A DNA stretch of 18,979 bases from Phoronis ovalis (GCA_028565635.1 JAOXYB010066278.1:5465-24443); one strand, 5' to 3'. Shown: positions 9,662 to 18,953, counted from the first letter of the stretch. Notes: generated by a model not told the origin, from the letters alone. Translations and numbers: made by a program.

Positions 9662-12600
9662 GTGAGTGTAAGGATTTTTTGCGTTTTTTAATAATATCTG
9701 CCTGTAGTGGGGTCATAGGGAGGGCAATTGCTCTATATGTACCAATTTACCTAAGTTGTCAGGTGTTTCCAATACGTTTTACAGTTTTTACGCATTGTTA
9801 ATAAAAAATGTTGAATCTAATTTGAAATATGTGTAAAAGTAATTAAATAAACTGCACATATTATATAGTATATATACACAGAAGTTCCTTGTGGACAGTG
9901 TAAATAACTGTTGGGTTAGTGACCCGCTGACCTGTTTTATCTTTGAAATGAATCGCCGCACTTTATACGGTAGAACATGCTTTTTTCTTTAAAGAATTTA
10001 TGAATGGAAATTTAACCTCATTATGCTTAACATCTACTACAATCAGAATCATTGCAAAAAAGAACAATTTATCAGTTTTTCATAACAAAAATATTTGCCA
10101 TGGAAACTTTTCTCAGAAAAAAATATATATAAAAAAAAAGTTTAGTTTGCTGTTCATTATATCTCCAAATTTTAAAGAAATCGCTTATGTCCTTCTGGGA
10201 ATATATGCAAATCATTAGGATAACTATTTTTCAGCATTGTTAAGCTATTGTTAGCTCAACCGCTATTTCAATGTGATAACTTGTACTACCGATGCGATGT
10301 TTTTGAATAATAAATTCGAAATATCGGGGCTTTTTTGCTTCAACATTTTTTGTGTAAAGACAAATTAAAACGTCCACTCCAAAAGCATCTGTATTATGAT
10401 AATAATACACAAAATTGTTTTCATCACACGAAAACAAGTTTAAGCAAATACTATAGTACCTGTATCTGTAATACCATCGTCACATGACGTCGTAACTGTA
10501 TTGTGTTGCGTAGATATAATTTAAAAACCCCGGAAACTTTGGCTACGAACATGTTGTATAACGAACCTTTATAAAGAATTAAATATGTAGCAGAGACAAT
10601 TAGCTAGATAAGAGATTATACGGACAATGGAGCCATAAAAGTTAACAATGCTTGTCGATTAAAAGGTTTATTTATTGGGCAACGATACAGGTATTAAAAA
10701 CGATAACTATAGTTCTGAGTGACCAATTATGCTGTACATAGCTAACTGTGTACAGCAAATTTGCATAAATAGTTTATCCTCATTTAGTCGAATGATTGCA
10801 TTGAAATTGCCTGTAGACCAATGGTCTATCAATATTTATCAAGTCCAACCTATTTATTATACATCGCAAAAAAAAAGTACAAAAAGGTGCCAAAACAAAT
10901 TGGCACTCAGCCAGTAAGCGTCAGCGTCAACGAACTGTTGGAAAGTACTTGTTTAGCAATTTCCTGATAAGTTTAATCAAATTTACACAAGTACGCAGTT
11001 ATAACTTTTTGATCGGCATTTGTGACTTTGAAGAGCCTTATTTCAATGTGACACGAACCAAAGTTAATTATTTTGACTTTCCTTCGACAATTGCAGCACT
11101 AGATCTAGTTAACGGGATAGTGACTATTTATAATTTTAAAACTATGCCATGTTCTAAAGACTTCGAACACATTTACAATTTTGAGAGTTCACATTTCACA
11201 AAATCTGATGTGCCCAACGACAGCATTGTGGTTAAAATTTCGATTGATAAACAAAGTTAGCAATCTCGAGCGCTTGTGACGGTTTGGCAAATGTAAGACA
11301 ATCATCAAGGGTTAGAGTACTTTTCATGCAGCTGTTACAAAGTACAAAACAGTTACTGTTCATTGACGCAACGATTAAGTCTCCCATATCCAGGTGTTAG
11401 TGTGGTACAAAAAGGTAGCGTTCCCTTTTATAGAAGCTGTTAAATGAAAGATATTAAACATACATTTTAAACGGCGTCTGAATGACTTGTAATCATGTTG
11501 CATCGATATTTTTAAGACTCTAATTACAGCAAAATAGATTTCTTATCTTTGAAAAAGTTTATAAAAAACTGTAAAAACGCACTCATTATTTATTGAATTA
11601 TTACAAATTTAAAACGGCATAATACTAAGTTACGGCTACTATTCGAACGGAGGTTTTTTTTACTATGTTGTACAATTAATATATAGACTCAACTAAATAA
11701 TTTTATCAACAAAAGCCTTTAACATTCGAAACAAAAACAATATTAAAAACTATTTGGATAATTTTATTGATTCAATTTATGCTATTTATCAATAATAAAG
11801 TTGTTTACTTGTATGGTTAATAGTTTAATCAATACTTTCAGTTGCCTTTGATCAGTTACCGACAAATAAAGGGTTGCAAATAAATTAAATGACTCTTTCC
11901 ATTTTATTATTATGAAATAATCAGACATTGTTTACAATTTCACAGTACTTATAAAAATATCTCATTTCAGCAAGCGAATTCTAAGTAACACGTATATATG
12001 CAAACTAAAAGTATTTTTAATATTTCCATGAAAGAACAATTACAAAGTATGACCGCTGAATAACTATTCATAGCAACATATTTTCAACTAGCTTAGAATA
12101 AGAAAACCAAAAATAAAGTACAAACATCACTTGTAAATAATGTTTCCGGAAATTAAGGTAGTCAATGTCTCTCTCCTTCTCGTCCTTGACCTCATTGTGG
12201 GGCACTGTGGTACTGGCATACTTGCCGCACGAGCTCAAAAACATGTTTAGATTAGGTAAACTGTACATGATTAGTAATCGATTTGTGAAGAATGTTTAAT
12301 ATCGTGACCCTGAACATGAGTTTATGTGAATCATAAGCATGCACTGGAATTCGTACTAAATTCCGTTGTAACCTAAGCTATCACTATGGAGTTTTCCAGT
12401 CATTATAACGGTGAAAGCAAAATTAAAAATAAAGTAAACACGTCCAGTCAGGCGGATTAACATAAGGTCACCACCCGATGTCAAGGTAACTCGCATAAAG
12501 GTGAAATAAAGTGATAAAATGTGTTTACTGAGTACAGACAAATAATAGTAATGTAATTAATAAAGCCCGAAAAATAAAAATAAATGAAATGGATAAAAAT

Positions 12601-15600
12601 AGAAGACATGTAACTGTGCATCAGTTATGTTGATCAGATAGTCGCGGTGCAGTCATGCTAGTACATTATGTTTTTCGATGAGCTTTCACGCTGTATGTAA
12701 ACGCATATATTTCAAATTTTAGGACAAAATCTCCCAGAAGCACTACAATGGCGAAGAAATGCTGCAACAAGTGTAACGCGTGCCACTCAATGAGACGCAT
12801 TACAGGTAAGACTATTTATACTATCATGGCTATGGCATGATTCAGTACTGTTGTCATTTTTATGTAAATGGAAAAAATAGATAGATTAGAGGATCCGAGG
12901 TACACAAGGGAACCATCAACAATACGGGGCTTGCCATTGCTCTTGGATTTACGTCATTTTTGAACACTGTTTCGTGTTTTCACGGCAAATAAAGTCACTT
13001 GTTGCAGAAGTAAGATGTTTGTCATTAGTCTGAACAAACAGATTATATTGATTTCCATTTTGAAATGTCAACGTTTCGTTTATTAAATTACCAGAAATAT
13101 TTGAAACATGTGGAAAAAAGCTGATCAATGGAAAAATACTAAGCTCAAAATTTGGCTAACTATTTAATCGCTGTTGTTTGGATATGCTTTGGATACAAGG
13201 TCGTTGCGTAATGAGCGATCAATTATGTATTGATTTTATATATAATTAGAACAATTGGAAATATTTCACGGCTCATATCACCGTAAAGAACAGAAGATGC
13301 GCCCGCGTCAGTAATTAGAAAGAATGAAAGGGCAATATTTATGTAAAAATATACAAAATATTTATGCGTTATGTTACTGTATTGATATGTTGTAAAAAAT
13401 TCGCTTTATTCTTCTGTTCATAAAAGGTATAGCATTCCAAGAAACAAACCAACTGTGTCACAACACAATGCAGAAGCTATCCAGTGTTAAATTCATCATG
13501 ATATACTAATTTTGCTAATTGCTGAGTTTATTGGGGACAATGCGCAAGTCTATCATATTTATGAAGTGTCAAGTCTGTGTGTCAAATAAAGTTAAAATCT
13601 CATTTTTAGGTGACGATCATTGGAGCAAAGTTTTGCAAGCCAATGAGATCCATTTCCAGGCTCTTCCCCCAAGTTTAAAAAGATACATCAACATGGAAGA
13701 AAGGCAACGATCTTCCCCAAACTATATAAAAAAATTGTGCACGCATGTCCAGAAATGGATCAAAAGAAAAACCTCACCAAAGAAACAAAAAATGCCTTCA
13801 ACTGATTGCGATGTGAAAGAAAGGTTAGACACGTTGATATGTGGAAATTTCTTTGCCGATTCATGCTCGTGGGACAGAGGTAGTGTCACCTCTGTGGATT
13901 CAGACTACTATAGTCAGCCTTCGACCCCAGCTAAGACACGAAACTCCAGTATATCTAGTCAACAAAGCCAGTTTGAAGAATCTTTCATTTCTTGTCAATT
14001 TCCAAACACACCAGCATCTTTAGACAGACACAGATCAGCTAAAGAAACTGGAAGTATTTCAAGAGATTTCAACCCATCAGCAACATGGCCTTTGATGACA
14101 CCACCCGATGCCCACAATGACGAAGCTTATGATTCTGTGTTTGATGATAGTGATGATGAAGATTGTGATGATAATGACGATGACAATATTAAATCTTCAA
14201 TCACGGATATATTAAAAGATTGCACCATTCCTTTCGAAGACCTTGAATTTGGCAGATGTCTGAGAAGAGGACGATTGCACGATACTTACAGGTGAGTGAG
14301 GTCATAATACTTATATACTCATATCTCATATATTTTAAGAAATGTTAGGCGATCCTATCAAAAAAAAAGAAACCTATCCAAAATTGATAGAATATTGCAT
14401 AACTTTAAATATTTTCTCGCAGAGGAAAGTGGCATGGTGAAGTTTTAATCCACAAATATAAGAATTTATCGGAGGATCAAACACAGACATTCTGGGAACA
14501 AGTGGCTCGCCTAAGCAAAATTCGTCATGAAAATGTGTCTCTCTTCATGGGTGTCTGTCCAGAGAATGACCACCCAACTGTTGTCACTAGGTAAGTTTTC
14601 ACTACCACATAGTTTTATGGAAGGTTGACCATAACGCAACCGGAAAATAAAGATAAGAAATTAGAACACCCAAGTTATGACAGGGATCTTTTGTATGACC
14701 ACTAGTCATACCTAATGATAAATTGCACGGATATTGTATTTGTGTTAGGGCGATATATAGTGTTATCATGTGAATATGAACAATTTGGCACGACAGTTAA
14801 ATATTCATGTGATAGTACTGTTTAAGACCCAGTTCAAAATGTCAGAACAATTAGTATATGAACTACTTGGCAATTAAATTAATTTACTATCATTTAAAAT
14901 AGTACGAGTATTTCTTGAAATATGGTATACGAGTGACTGGCGTTGTTATTTTAATGATGGGGGTACCTGCATTTATAACGATACCGTTATGATTCTCGTT
15001 ACCCTTGTTTTCGTTTGTCTATTGTTAGTAATAAGGTTATGTAATTACAGACAAAGTTGTTTATTTATTTTTATAATTAAAATGGATTTACATGTACCGT
15101 TCTTTTTTTTGGTTTTCAATTATTTCAAATGACTTAAAATTCACTTTTGTTCAATTTATTTTGCAGTATATTTAACAGGTCGTTTGTTACTCATAATTCT
15201 TTCTGTATCTTTTCAGCGTACGCAGTGGTTTGTCGCTCTTCGAAAGCCTTCATCAAAAGAAATATGCCATTCCGTTATCAGAGAAAATATACATCGCTCG
15301 CCAAGTAGCACAAGGCTTGGGATACTTGCACGCGAGAGGTGTTGTTTTAGAAAAAATGAACTCCAAAAACATTCATCTTGAATCCAAAGTTAAGATTTGC
15401 CTCGTGGACCAAGGCATGGCAGAAGACAAATGTGACCGGTATGTATCTATAGAGGCAATTATAATTTCAAATATAAGTTTTAATAACATAATTAGCGGTA
15501 TAGAGGAAATCACCGAAAAAAAAATCATCAATCAGTATGAATGATACGCTTTCCGTATATTGACCTGACCAATGATACATAGTCTAAAACCTAGCAATTG

Positions 15601-17159
15601 TAGACGAAGATTAGATAACTTTTAAACCCGCATTGTCTGATAACTGACGTAAAAATATTAATATTGATTTTTAGTCAAAAACAACTGCACAAACAACTAG
15701 ATGTTTTGAGGAGTCGACAGTTTGTAAAGGAATAATTTTTATTTAATAATTCGCTTGAATACATTATAACTTGCACCGAGGACAAGAAAACCTTGATTTA
15801 TACTATTAATATTATATATAAATATTTAACAAAAAAAAATGAGTTTATGAGTGAATCGCAAAAATAAACAATGCTGATAAATAATAAGCAGAATGCTTAA
15901 AATATAACACATTTAGTTAAAAACACCTGGTGCCAGTTTAACCGGTGCAGCAGTGTTATTTTTAGTTGGTAATTATAAAATTTAAATGTTAGATAACAGT
16001 AATAATAAGGGGACTAGATATTTGTATTATAACCTCTTGAACTCGCACTTTTGTAATGGCATCCCACGCACCCTTCGATTTCCATCAGATGTTAGGAAGG
16101 CGTTGTACTGTTAAGAGTGCATGTCAGTACCTTGCAAACAGTGTATTGGTAAAAAATCAAACCCTTAGAGCTCCCCACAGTAAAAAGAAAGTACATTCAT
16201 TGAAATGTACATTATATTTTTTTAAATCAAACACAATTAAAACTGTTTAAGTACTTCAGGAAAATTACAGAATTATTGTATTCCATAAATCACTTCCATC
16301 TTTCGGTTCTTGGATGTCTTGGTCAATTTGGTGAAATGTGAAAGAGGATTTCATTGTTCTGCAAAATTTGATAACAATAGCGATTTTCTTCATTGTATGA
16401 CAGCGTTGGATGTGTTTTTGTAGATGTGTATACACCTGATGACGGAAATTGTTTTGCGAGTTTTTAAAAATTTAAAACAAAAAACTATACATCCACACTC
16501 TCCACCAAGCATTCAATTATAAACCGCCACACAATGGCACACAGCTTCTCCAAGTGTACTATAATTATCATGCTGGATGCAGGAAAGTACCGGAAAGGTA
16601 CATTTGATACCCAATTCAAAGAATCGTTTCCTTATTTTGTTTTTACATCACTCTATATTTGTGTTTATTAATATCTTAAATCTATGGATACGTTTTATTA
16701 TTTTAAAAATTTATGTTTTTTTTTTACAGAGACGGTTTTGGCTGCCTACCGAAAGGACATTTATCCTATGTCGCACCAGAAATACTGAAAACAGCTCATG
16801 TAGAATCTCCTAAATTACGCGTGGATGACACAAAGTACAGCGAAAAAAGTGATATTTATGCATTTGGCACAATTCTCTATGAATTAATGAGCGGTGAGTT
16901 CCCGATGTCAGAGAATGATCCTCATACAACCATCTGGAAAATATGTTGCGGACGCAGACAGGGACTAGAAAAATTACTATGTCCCGGAATTATTAAAAAA
17001 CTTATCGAAGACTGCTGGCACGAAGATCCTGCAAAACGTCCAAAAGCCGTAGATATTAGTAAAATCTTACACATGAATGTCGGACTACAAAAGCGTCACA
17101 GTTCATCTGAGCCTGAACGATTAAACAAACTGGGTCTTAAAAGGGCGTTTTTCCCTTAA
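9615..17159 (+). CDS. KSR: KSR-family (kinase suppressor of Ras-like) pseudokinase, 6 exons, 543 aa
   Basis: Joining 9615-9661, 12723-12805, 13610-14291, 14423-14590, 15217-15438 and 16730-17159 gives 1632 nt with no internal stop and all junctions in phase. Residues 25-44 are a Cys-rich cluster, 84-104 are basic, and about 140-210 form a Ser/Thr-rich linker with TP sites (T149, T177, T207) and a CQFP motif like KSR's ERK-docking FxFP. Residues 213-235 are highly acidic, as in KSR just before the kinase domain. The kinase-like domain starts at IPFEDLEFG (250-258) and includes GKWHGEV (272-278), RHENVSLFMGVC (305-316), APE (416-418) and SDIYAFG (441-447). RHSSSEP (523-529) resembles the C-terminal 14-3-3 site of RAF/KSR. 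Catalytic positions are lost (Lys to His281, Glu to Gln297, HRD to LEK 371-373, DFG to DQG 391-393), so phosphotransfer is unlikely. KSR proteins scaffold and allosterically activate RAF-MEK at the membrane, and that role is inferred here. At 543 aa it is far shorter than typical KSR (about 900), with no SAM-like or C1 domain visible. A divergent RAF paralog is the main alternative. Confidence 0.85.
9920..9933 (-). promoter_or_regulatory. DR2-type nuclear receptor half-site pair
   Basis: On the - strand the sequence reads AGGTCA-GC-GGGTCA, two direct half-sites with a 2-bp spacer, the arrangement known for retinoid-type receptors. A CTTTGAA motif, complementary to the TCF/LEF core, follows within 15 bp. 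The surrounding 60 bp is richer in G+C than the intron average, consistent with an intronic enhancer, but this is motif evidence only. Confidence 0.25.
12146..12235 (-). pseudogene. coding-like fragment in intron 1, unrecognised
   Basis: Within a longer open frame (12268 down to 12068), about 30 codons on the - strand have G or C at most third positions and a balanced, charged composition (residue order SSCGKYASTT then VPHNEVKDEKERD). The flanking codons are AT-rich and hydrophobic. The contrast suggests an exon of a gene on the other strand, or a fragment of a copied coding sequence. I do not recognise the parent family. Splice sites on the - strand are weak (an AG before CTCGTG near 12233). 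Confidence 0.25.
12723..12805 (+). other. exon 2 of the KSR-like gene
   Basis: It is bounded by TTTTAG at 12721-12722 and the donor CAG|GTAAGA after 12805, and is 83 nt long. It carries 27 full codons plus one base at each side. It encodes the Cys cluster (Cys at 29, 30, 33 and 36, followed by His37), which could bind a metal but does not fit the C1-domain spacing seen in KSR. An internal ATG at 12748 (A at -3, G at +4) could start a 519-residue isoform. Confidence 0.7.
12806..13609 (+). other. intron 2 (804 nt, phase 1)
   Basis: GTAAGA to TTTTTAG. The frame of the next exon stays open upstream to about 13519, but this is read-through into the intron. The acceptor at 13608-13609 restores the exact phase left by exon 2 (G plus GT gives Gly44). 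Nothing else is seen. Confidence 0.65.
13610..14291 (+). other. exon 3 of the KSR-like gene: linker, acidic run, start of kinase-like domain
   Basis: The largest exon (682 nt) encodes residues 44-271. It carries the basic stretch (84-104), the Ser/Thr-rich regulatory linker with proline-directed sites, the CQFPNTP segment (172-178), the Asp-rich run (213-235) and the first strand with the degenerate nucleotide loop. In that loop the usual GxGxxG reads RRGRLH, so two of three glycines are missing. Its end (ACAG|GTGAGT) splits an Arg codon. Confidence 0.85.
14423..14590 (+). other. exon 4: beta3, alphaC and beta4-beta5
   Basis: Acceptor TCTCGCAG, donor CTAG|GTAAGT, 168 nt. It encodes residues 271-327. 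The strand that carries the ATP-anchoring Lys reads VLIH, placing His281 at the Lys position. The helix that carries the salt-bridge Glu reads WEQVARL, with Gln297 there. RHENVSLFMGVC is close to the same segment of KSR and RAF. Its Arg305 matches the side-to-side dimer Arg (BRAF R509). Confidence 0.88.
14591..15216 (+). other. intron 4 (626 nt, phase 2) with an internal hairpin
   Basis: GTAAGT to TTTTCAG. It carries the imperfect stem-loop at 14758-14820, described separately. The rest is AT-rich without open frames of note. Confidence 0.7.
14758..14820 (+). ncRNA. intronic hairpin resembling a microRNA precursor
   Basis: Bases 14758-14777 pair with 14801-14820 over 20 consecutive positions, five of them G-U wobbles. 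After a two-base bulge three more pairs follow (14779-14781 with 14796-14798), leaving a loop of 14 nt. Length, stem and loop fit a pre-miRNA, and the strand is that of the host transcript. I know no microRNA with this sequence, and chance inverted repeats do occur in AT-rich introns, so this is a structural candidate only. Confidence 0.25.
15217..15438 (+). other. exon 5: alphaD-E, catalytic loop and DFG region
   Basis: Acceptor CTTTTCAG, donor CCG|GTATGT, 222 nt, residues 327-401. ARQVAQGLGYLHARG (354-368) is the expected alphaE helix. The loop that should read HRD reads LEK (371-373), so the catalytic Asp is Lys373. The metal-binding Asn378 remains (KN). DFG reads DQG (391-393). Confidence 0.88.
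15439..16729 (+). other. intron 5 (1291 nt, phase 2)
   Basis: GTATGT to TTTTTTTTTACAG. A G+C-richer stretch at 16056-16150 stays open for about 60 codons from an ATG and has a donor-like TTG|GTAAAA, but no usable acceptor precedes it. Since exons 5 and 6 already join in phase in the activation segment, I do not call it an exon. Confidence 0.65.
16730..17159 (+). other. exon 6: activation segment end, C-lobe and C-terminal tail
   Basis: This terminal coding exon of 430 nt encodes residues 401-543 and the TAA at 17157-17159. It contains YVAPEIL (414-420), SDIYAFGTILYELMSGEFP (441-459), DCWHEDPAKRP (495-505) with the conserved Arg504, and the tail RHSSSEP (523-529). The fold-stabilising residues of the C-lobe (APE Glu418, Asp442, Arg504) are all intact, so the domain should fold even though catalysis is lost. 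Confidence 0.9.
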
Positions 17160-17454
17160 TCTACGCTGGTCAAGAATCCCGTATGCTTATGTCCAGAAGA
17201 AAAATAACTGTAGTGTGCTGCATATATTATACTTGTAGCGCCACCACGCTGTGAACTTGAATTTGTACTCCAGATTACTTGGCAATAACCTTATGCATTT
17301 ATGCTCTAATTAACTAGTCTCCATGCACTTATGCAATGTCTTCCACATGACGTGTGGTAATGCTATGCGATTTCAGTTTTCAATATTTTGAAAATTGTTG
17401 CTATAGGGAATATCACGAAAAAGTTATCAAACGCGTTCCGATTAGTTACAATAC

Positions 17455-17473
17455 CATACCGTTTTTCGGTATG
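17455..17473. repeat. short perfect hairpin, 7-bp arms
   Basis: CATACCG (17455-17461) and CGGTATG (17467-17473) pair around a five-T loop, about 300 nt after the stop codon. Its small size makes function uncertain. Confidence 0.5.
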
Positions 17474-17763
17474 ACTTAATAATCAAATCCCATGACAAGG
17501 ACAATCCATTTTAGCAGAATTGTACCTTGTGTATATTCTCACGTGACAAACCCATGACGACATGCTAAAAGCTATAGACTATGAATGCAATGTGGTAGTG
17601 TTTTAATTATATTCAATTATTTACTAAATTTTCAGGTAATTTGTTGTAAATAGGGATCGAATATATATTTTTAGGCATATCTCTCATTCCAAGGTTGTAA
17701 ATTAAATGCAAAATGTGCTCAGTTATTTTTGTACAACAAATTATCATTGGTATTTTACAGCAG

Positions 17764-17895
17764 GGTTCCGAGTTGTGCTCTCCCGATAAAGTACTAAATA
17801 TACTGGTTTGTGACAGTTACTCAGATTTTTCTGATGTCATTTTACCGCATCACAAACCAGTATTTGCATATAAGGAAGAGCATAACTCGGAAACC
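17764..17895 (+). repeat. long two-part foldback stem-loop
   Basis: An outer stem of about 20 pairs (17764-17784 with 17874-17895, one G-U pair and one or two small irregularities) encloses an inner stem of 14 perfect pairs (17800-17813 with 17850-17863). The loop itself holds a small hairpin (17821-17834). Internal unpaired stretches are 15 and 10 nt. In the transcript this would be a stable structured element. As DNA it could be the remains of a foldback mobile element, though I see no target-site duplication. Confidence 0.7.
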
Positions 17896-17941
17896 TACTA
17901 TAAGGATGTAAAGTGTGCAATAAGCAAGTATTGTAAGGAAA

Positions 17942-17986
17942 GCTATTCAGACCCTTCTGAATATAATTAAACTATGTCTGAATAGC
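17942..17986. repeat. perfect 11-bp inverted repeat
   Basis: GCTATTCAGAC (17942-17952) and GTCTGAATAGC (17976-17986) are exact reverse complements with a 23-nt spacer. It lies about 45 nt beyond the larger foldback and may belong to the same structured region. Confidence 0.65.
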
Positions 17987-18466
17987 ATTCTCAAATACTG
18001 TGATTTGTTATAGCTATAAAGCAGTAAACAACATACCTTCACTTCTGTTCAACTTTCTGGCACGGAAATGAAGGTTTGCAGTTAACTAAGCAGCTGTGAA
18101 CATTATTTATTTTATGTGATTATTAATATTTGTGCATAAATCTTGTTAATACACAGTCACTGTGTACATGTGTGGTATCATTTGCCAACTTGCAAATTTT
18201 ACTCCTTTCCATATGCAAATAATGCAGTTTTGTTCTAGAATTCATAAAAAAATACATATACTTCACTGTGGATTCCATTTCATTAAACCCTGTCCACAGA
18301 CCTGTTCATACCAAATTTGTGATAGAAATTGTGTTAACTTTCAACCCGGTTGTTTCCTTGAGTGTGATAATAATATCAAGTCTTCTTAAAAGTGCATTAT
18401 TTAATGTAAATCATTACTTAGTACTAATTTATTGTAACTTATTTTTAACTTATTCTGTAATTTTAT

Positions 18467-18494
18467 AATAAATTGTTACATAATAGAAAATAAA
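18467..18494 (+). terminator. polyadenylation signals of the KSR-like gene
   Basis: AATAAA occurs at 18467-18472 and again at 18489-18494. A T- and GT-rich stretch at about 18530-18545 fits the downstream element needed for cleavage. Cleavage would be expected near 18505-18515. No comparable combination lies closer to the stop codon. Confidence 0.4.
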
Positions 18495-18510
18495 TTTTTT
18501 AAAACATTAA

Positions 18511-18953
18511 AACTTGAAATATGTAGTTACGTTTTTTGTTTGTTCCTCTAGGTGTTCAAAATCTGCCCTGAAGGTATGCATGTTTTCTTTTATGTTCTAT
18601 GAACTTTGTTCAAAGATTGCTCAGAAAACATAATGCACATAAATTATATATTTTTGAAAAGATAATAGAAACTAATATCTATCATTATTGATCAGTAACA
18701 AATTTAACAATTTTAAATAGGCCCAATTCACACACAAGAGAAAGAGTGGAGACAACAAAATTATCAGCATCCAATATATTGTAAATTACCAGTTTTGCGT
18801 CAGAAAGCACTTAATTTATGTAGTACTTAAATAATAAGAGTACTTAAATTTTCCAAATTAAAGTTTACACATCAGCTAGTTTGCAAAATAAAAACAACAC
18901 ATTTTGTTGACAAAAGCTATTATTTTGCATTGTTTAAATGCTACTTCAATCAT
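18511..18953. other. AT-rich 3' flank, nothing recognised
   Basis: No coding frame, RNA gene or repeat is supported here. Composition is very AT-rich. Confidence 0.5.

Larger units (their letters stand above)
9662..12722 (+). other. intron 1 of the KSR-like gene (3061 nt, phase 2)
   Basis: It begins GTGAGT and ends TTTTAG. Most of it is featureless AT-rich DNA. Three patches stand out: a nuclear-receptor-like half-site pair at 9920-9933, a long open stretch at 10817-11260 without a recognisable product, and a G+C-rich coding-like patch on the - strand at about 12146-12235. No further exon of the KSR-like gene is needed, since the flanking exons already join in phase. Confidence 0.6.
17160..18510 (+). 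other. probable 3'UTR of the KSR-like gene
   Basis: The stretch between the stop codon and the first good polyadenylation signals contains several stem-loops (17455-17473, 17764-17895, 17942-17986) and ATTTA motifs near 18103, 18400 and 18427, which are common in regulated 3'UTRs. The open frame at 17713-17970 runs over the stem-loops and shows no recognisable protein. An ATTAAA at 17702-17707 could give a shorter transcript. The end near 18510 is inferred from the signals at 18467 and 18489. Confidence 0.4.

Noticed and set aside
13519-13609. Upstream extension of the large exon's open frame
   Set aside because: The acceptor TTTTTAG at 13608-13609 matches the phase left by exon 2 exactly, and the extension starts at TTG with AT-rich codons, so it is intron read-through.
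13841-14023. 60-codon frame inside exon 3
   Set aside because: It is an out-of-frame shadow of the KSR-like coding sequence.
15184-15381. 65-codon frame across the exon 5 acceptor
   Set aside because: It crosses the splice site and is out of frame with the kinase-like sequence.
16056-16250. Possible alternative exon in intron 5
   Set aside because: There is a donor-like site but no acceptor, and the neighbouring exons already join in phase inside the activation segment.
17713-17970. 85-codon open frame in the 3' flank
   Set aside because: It runs across two inverted repeats, starts in AT-rich sequence and shows no recognisable protein; structure explains it better than coding.
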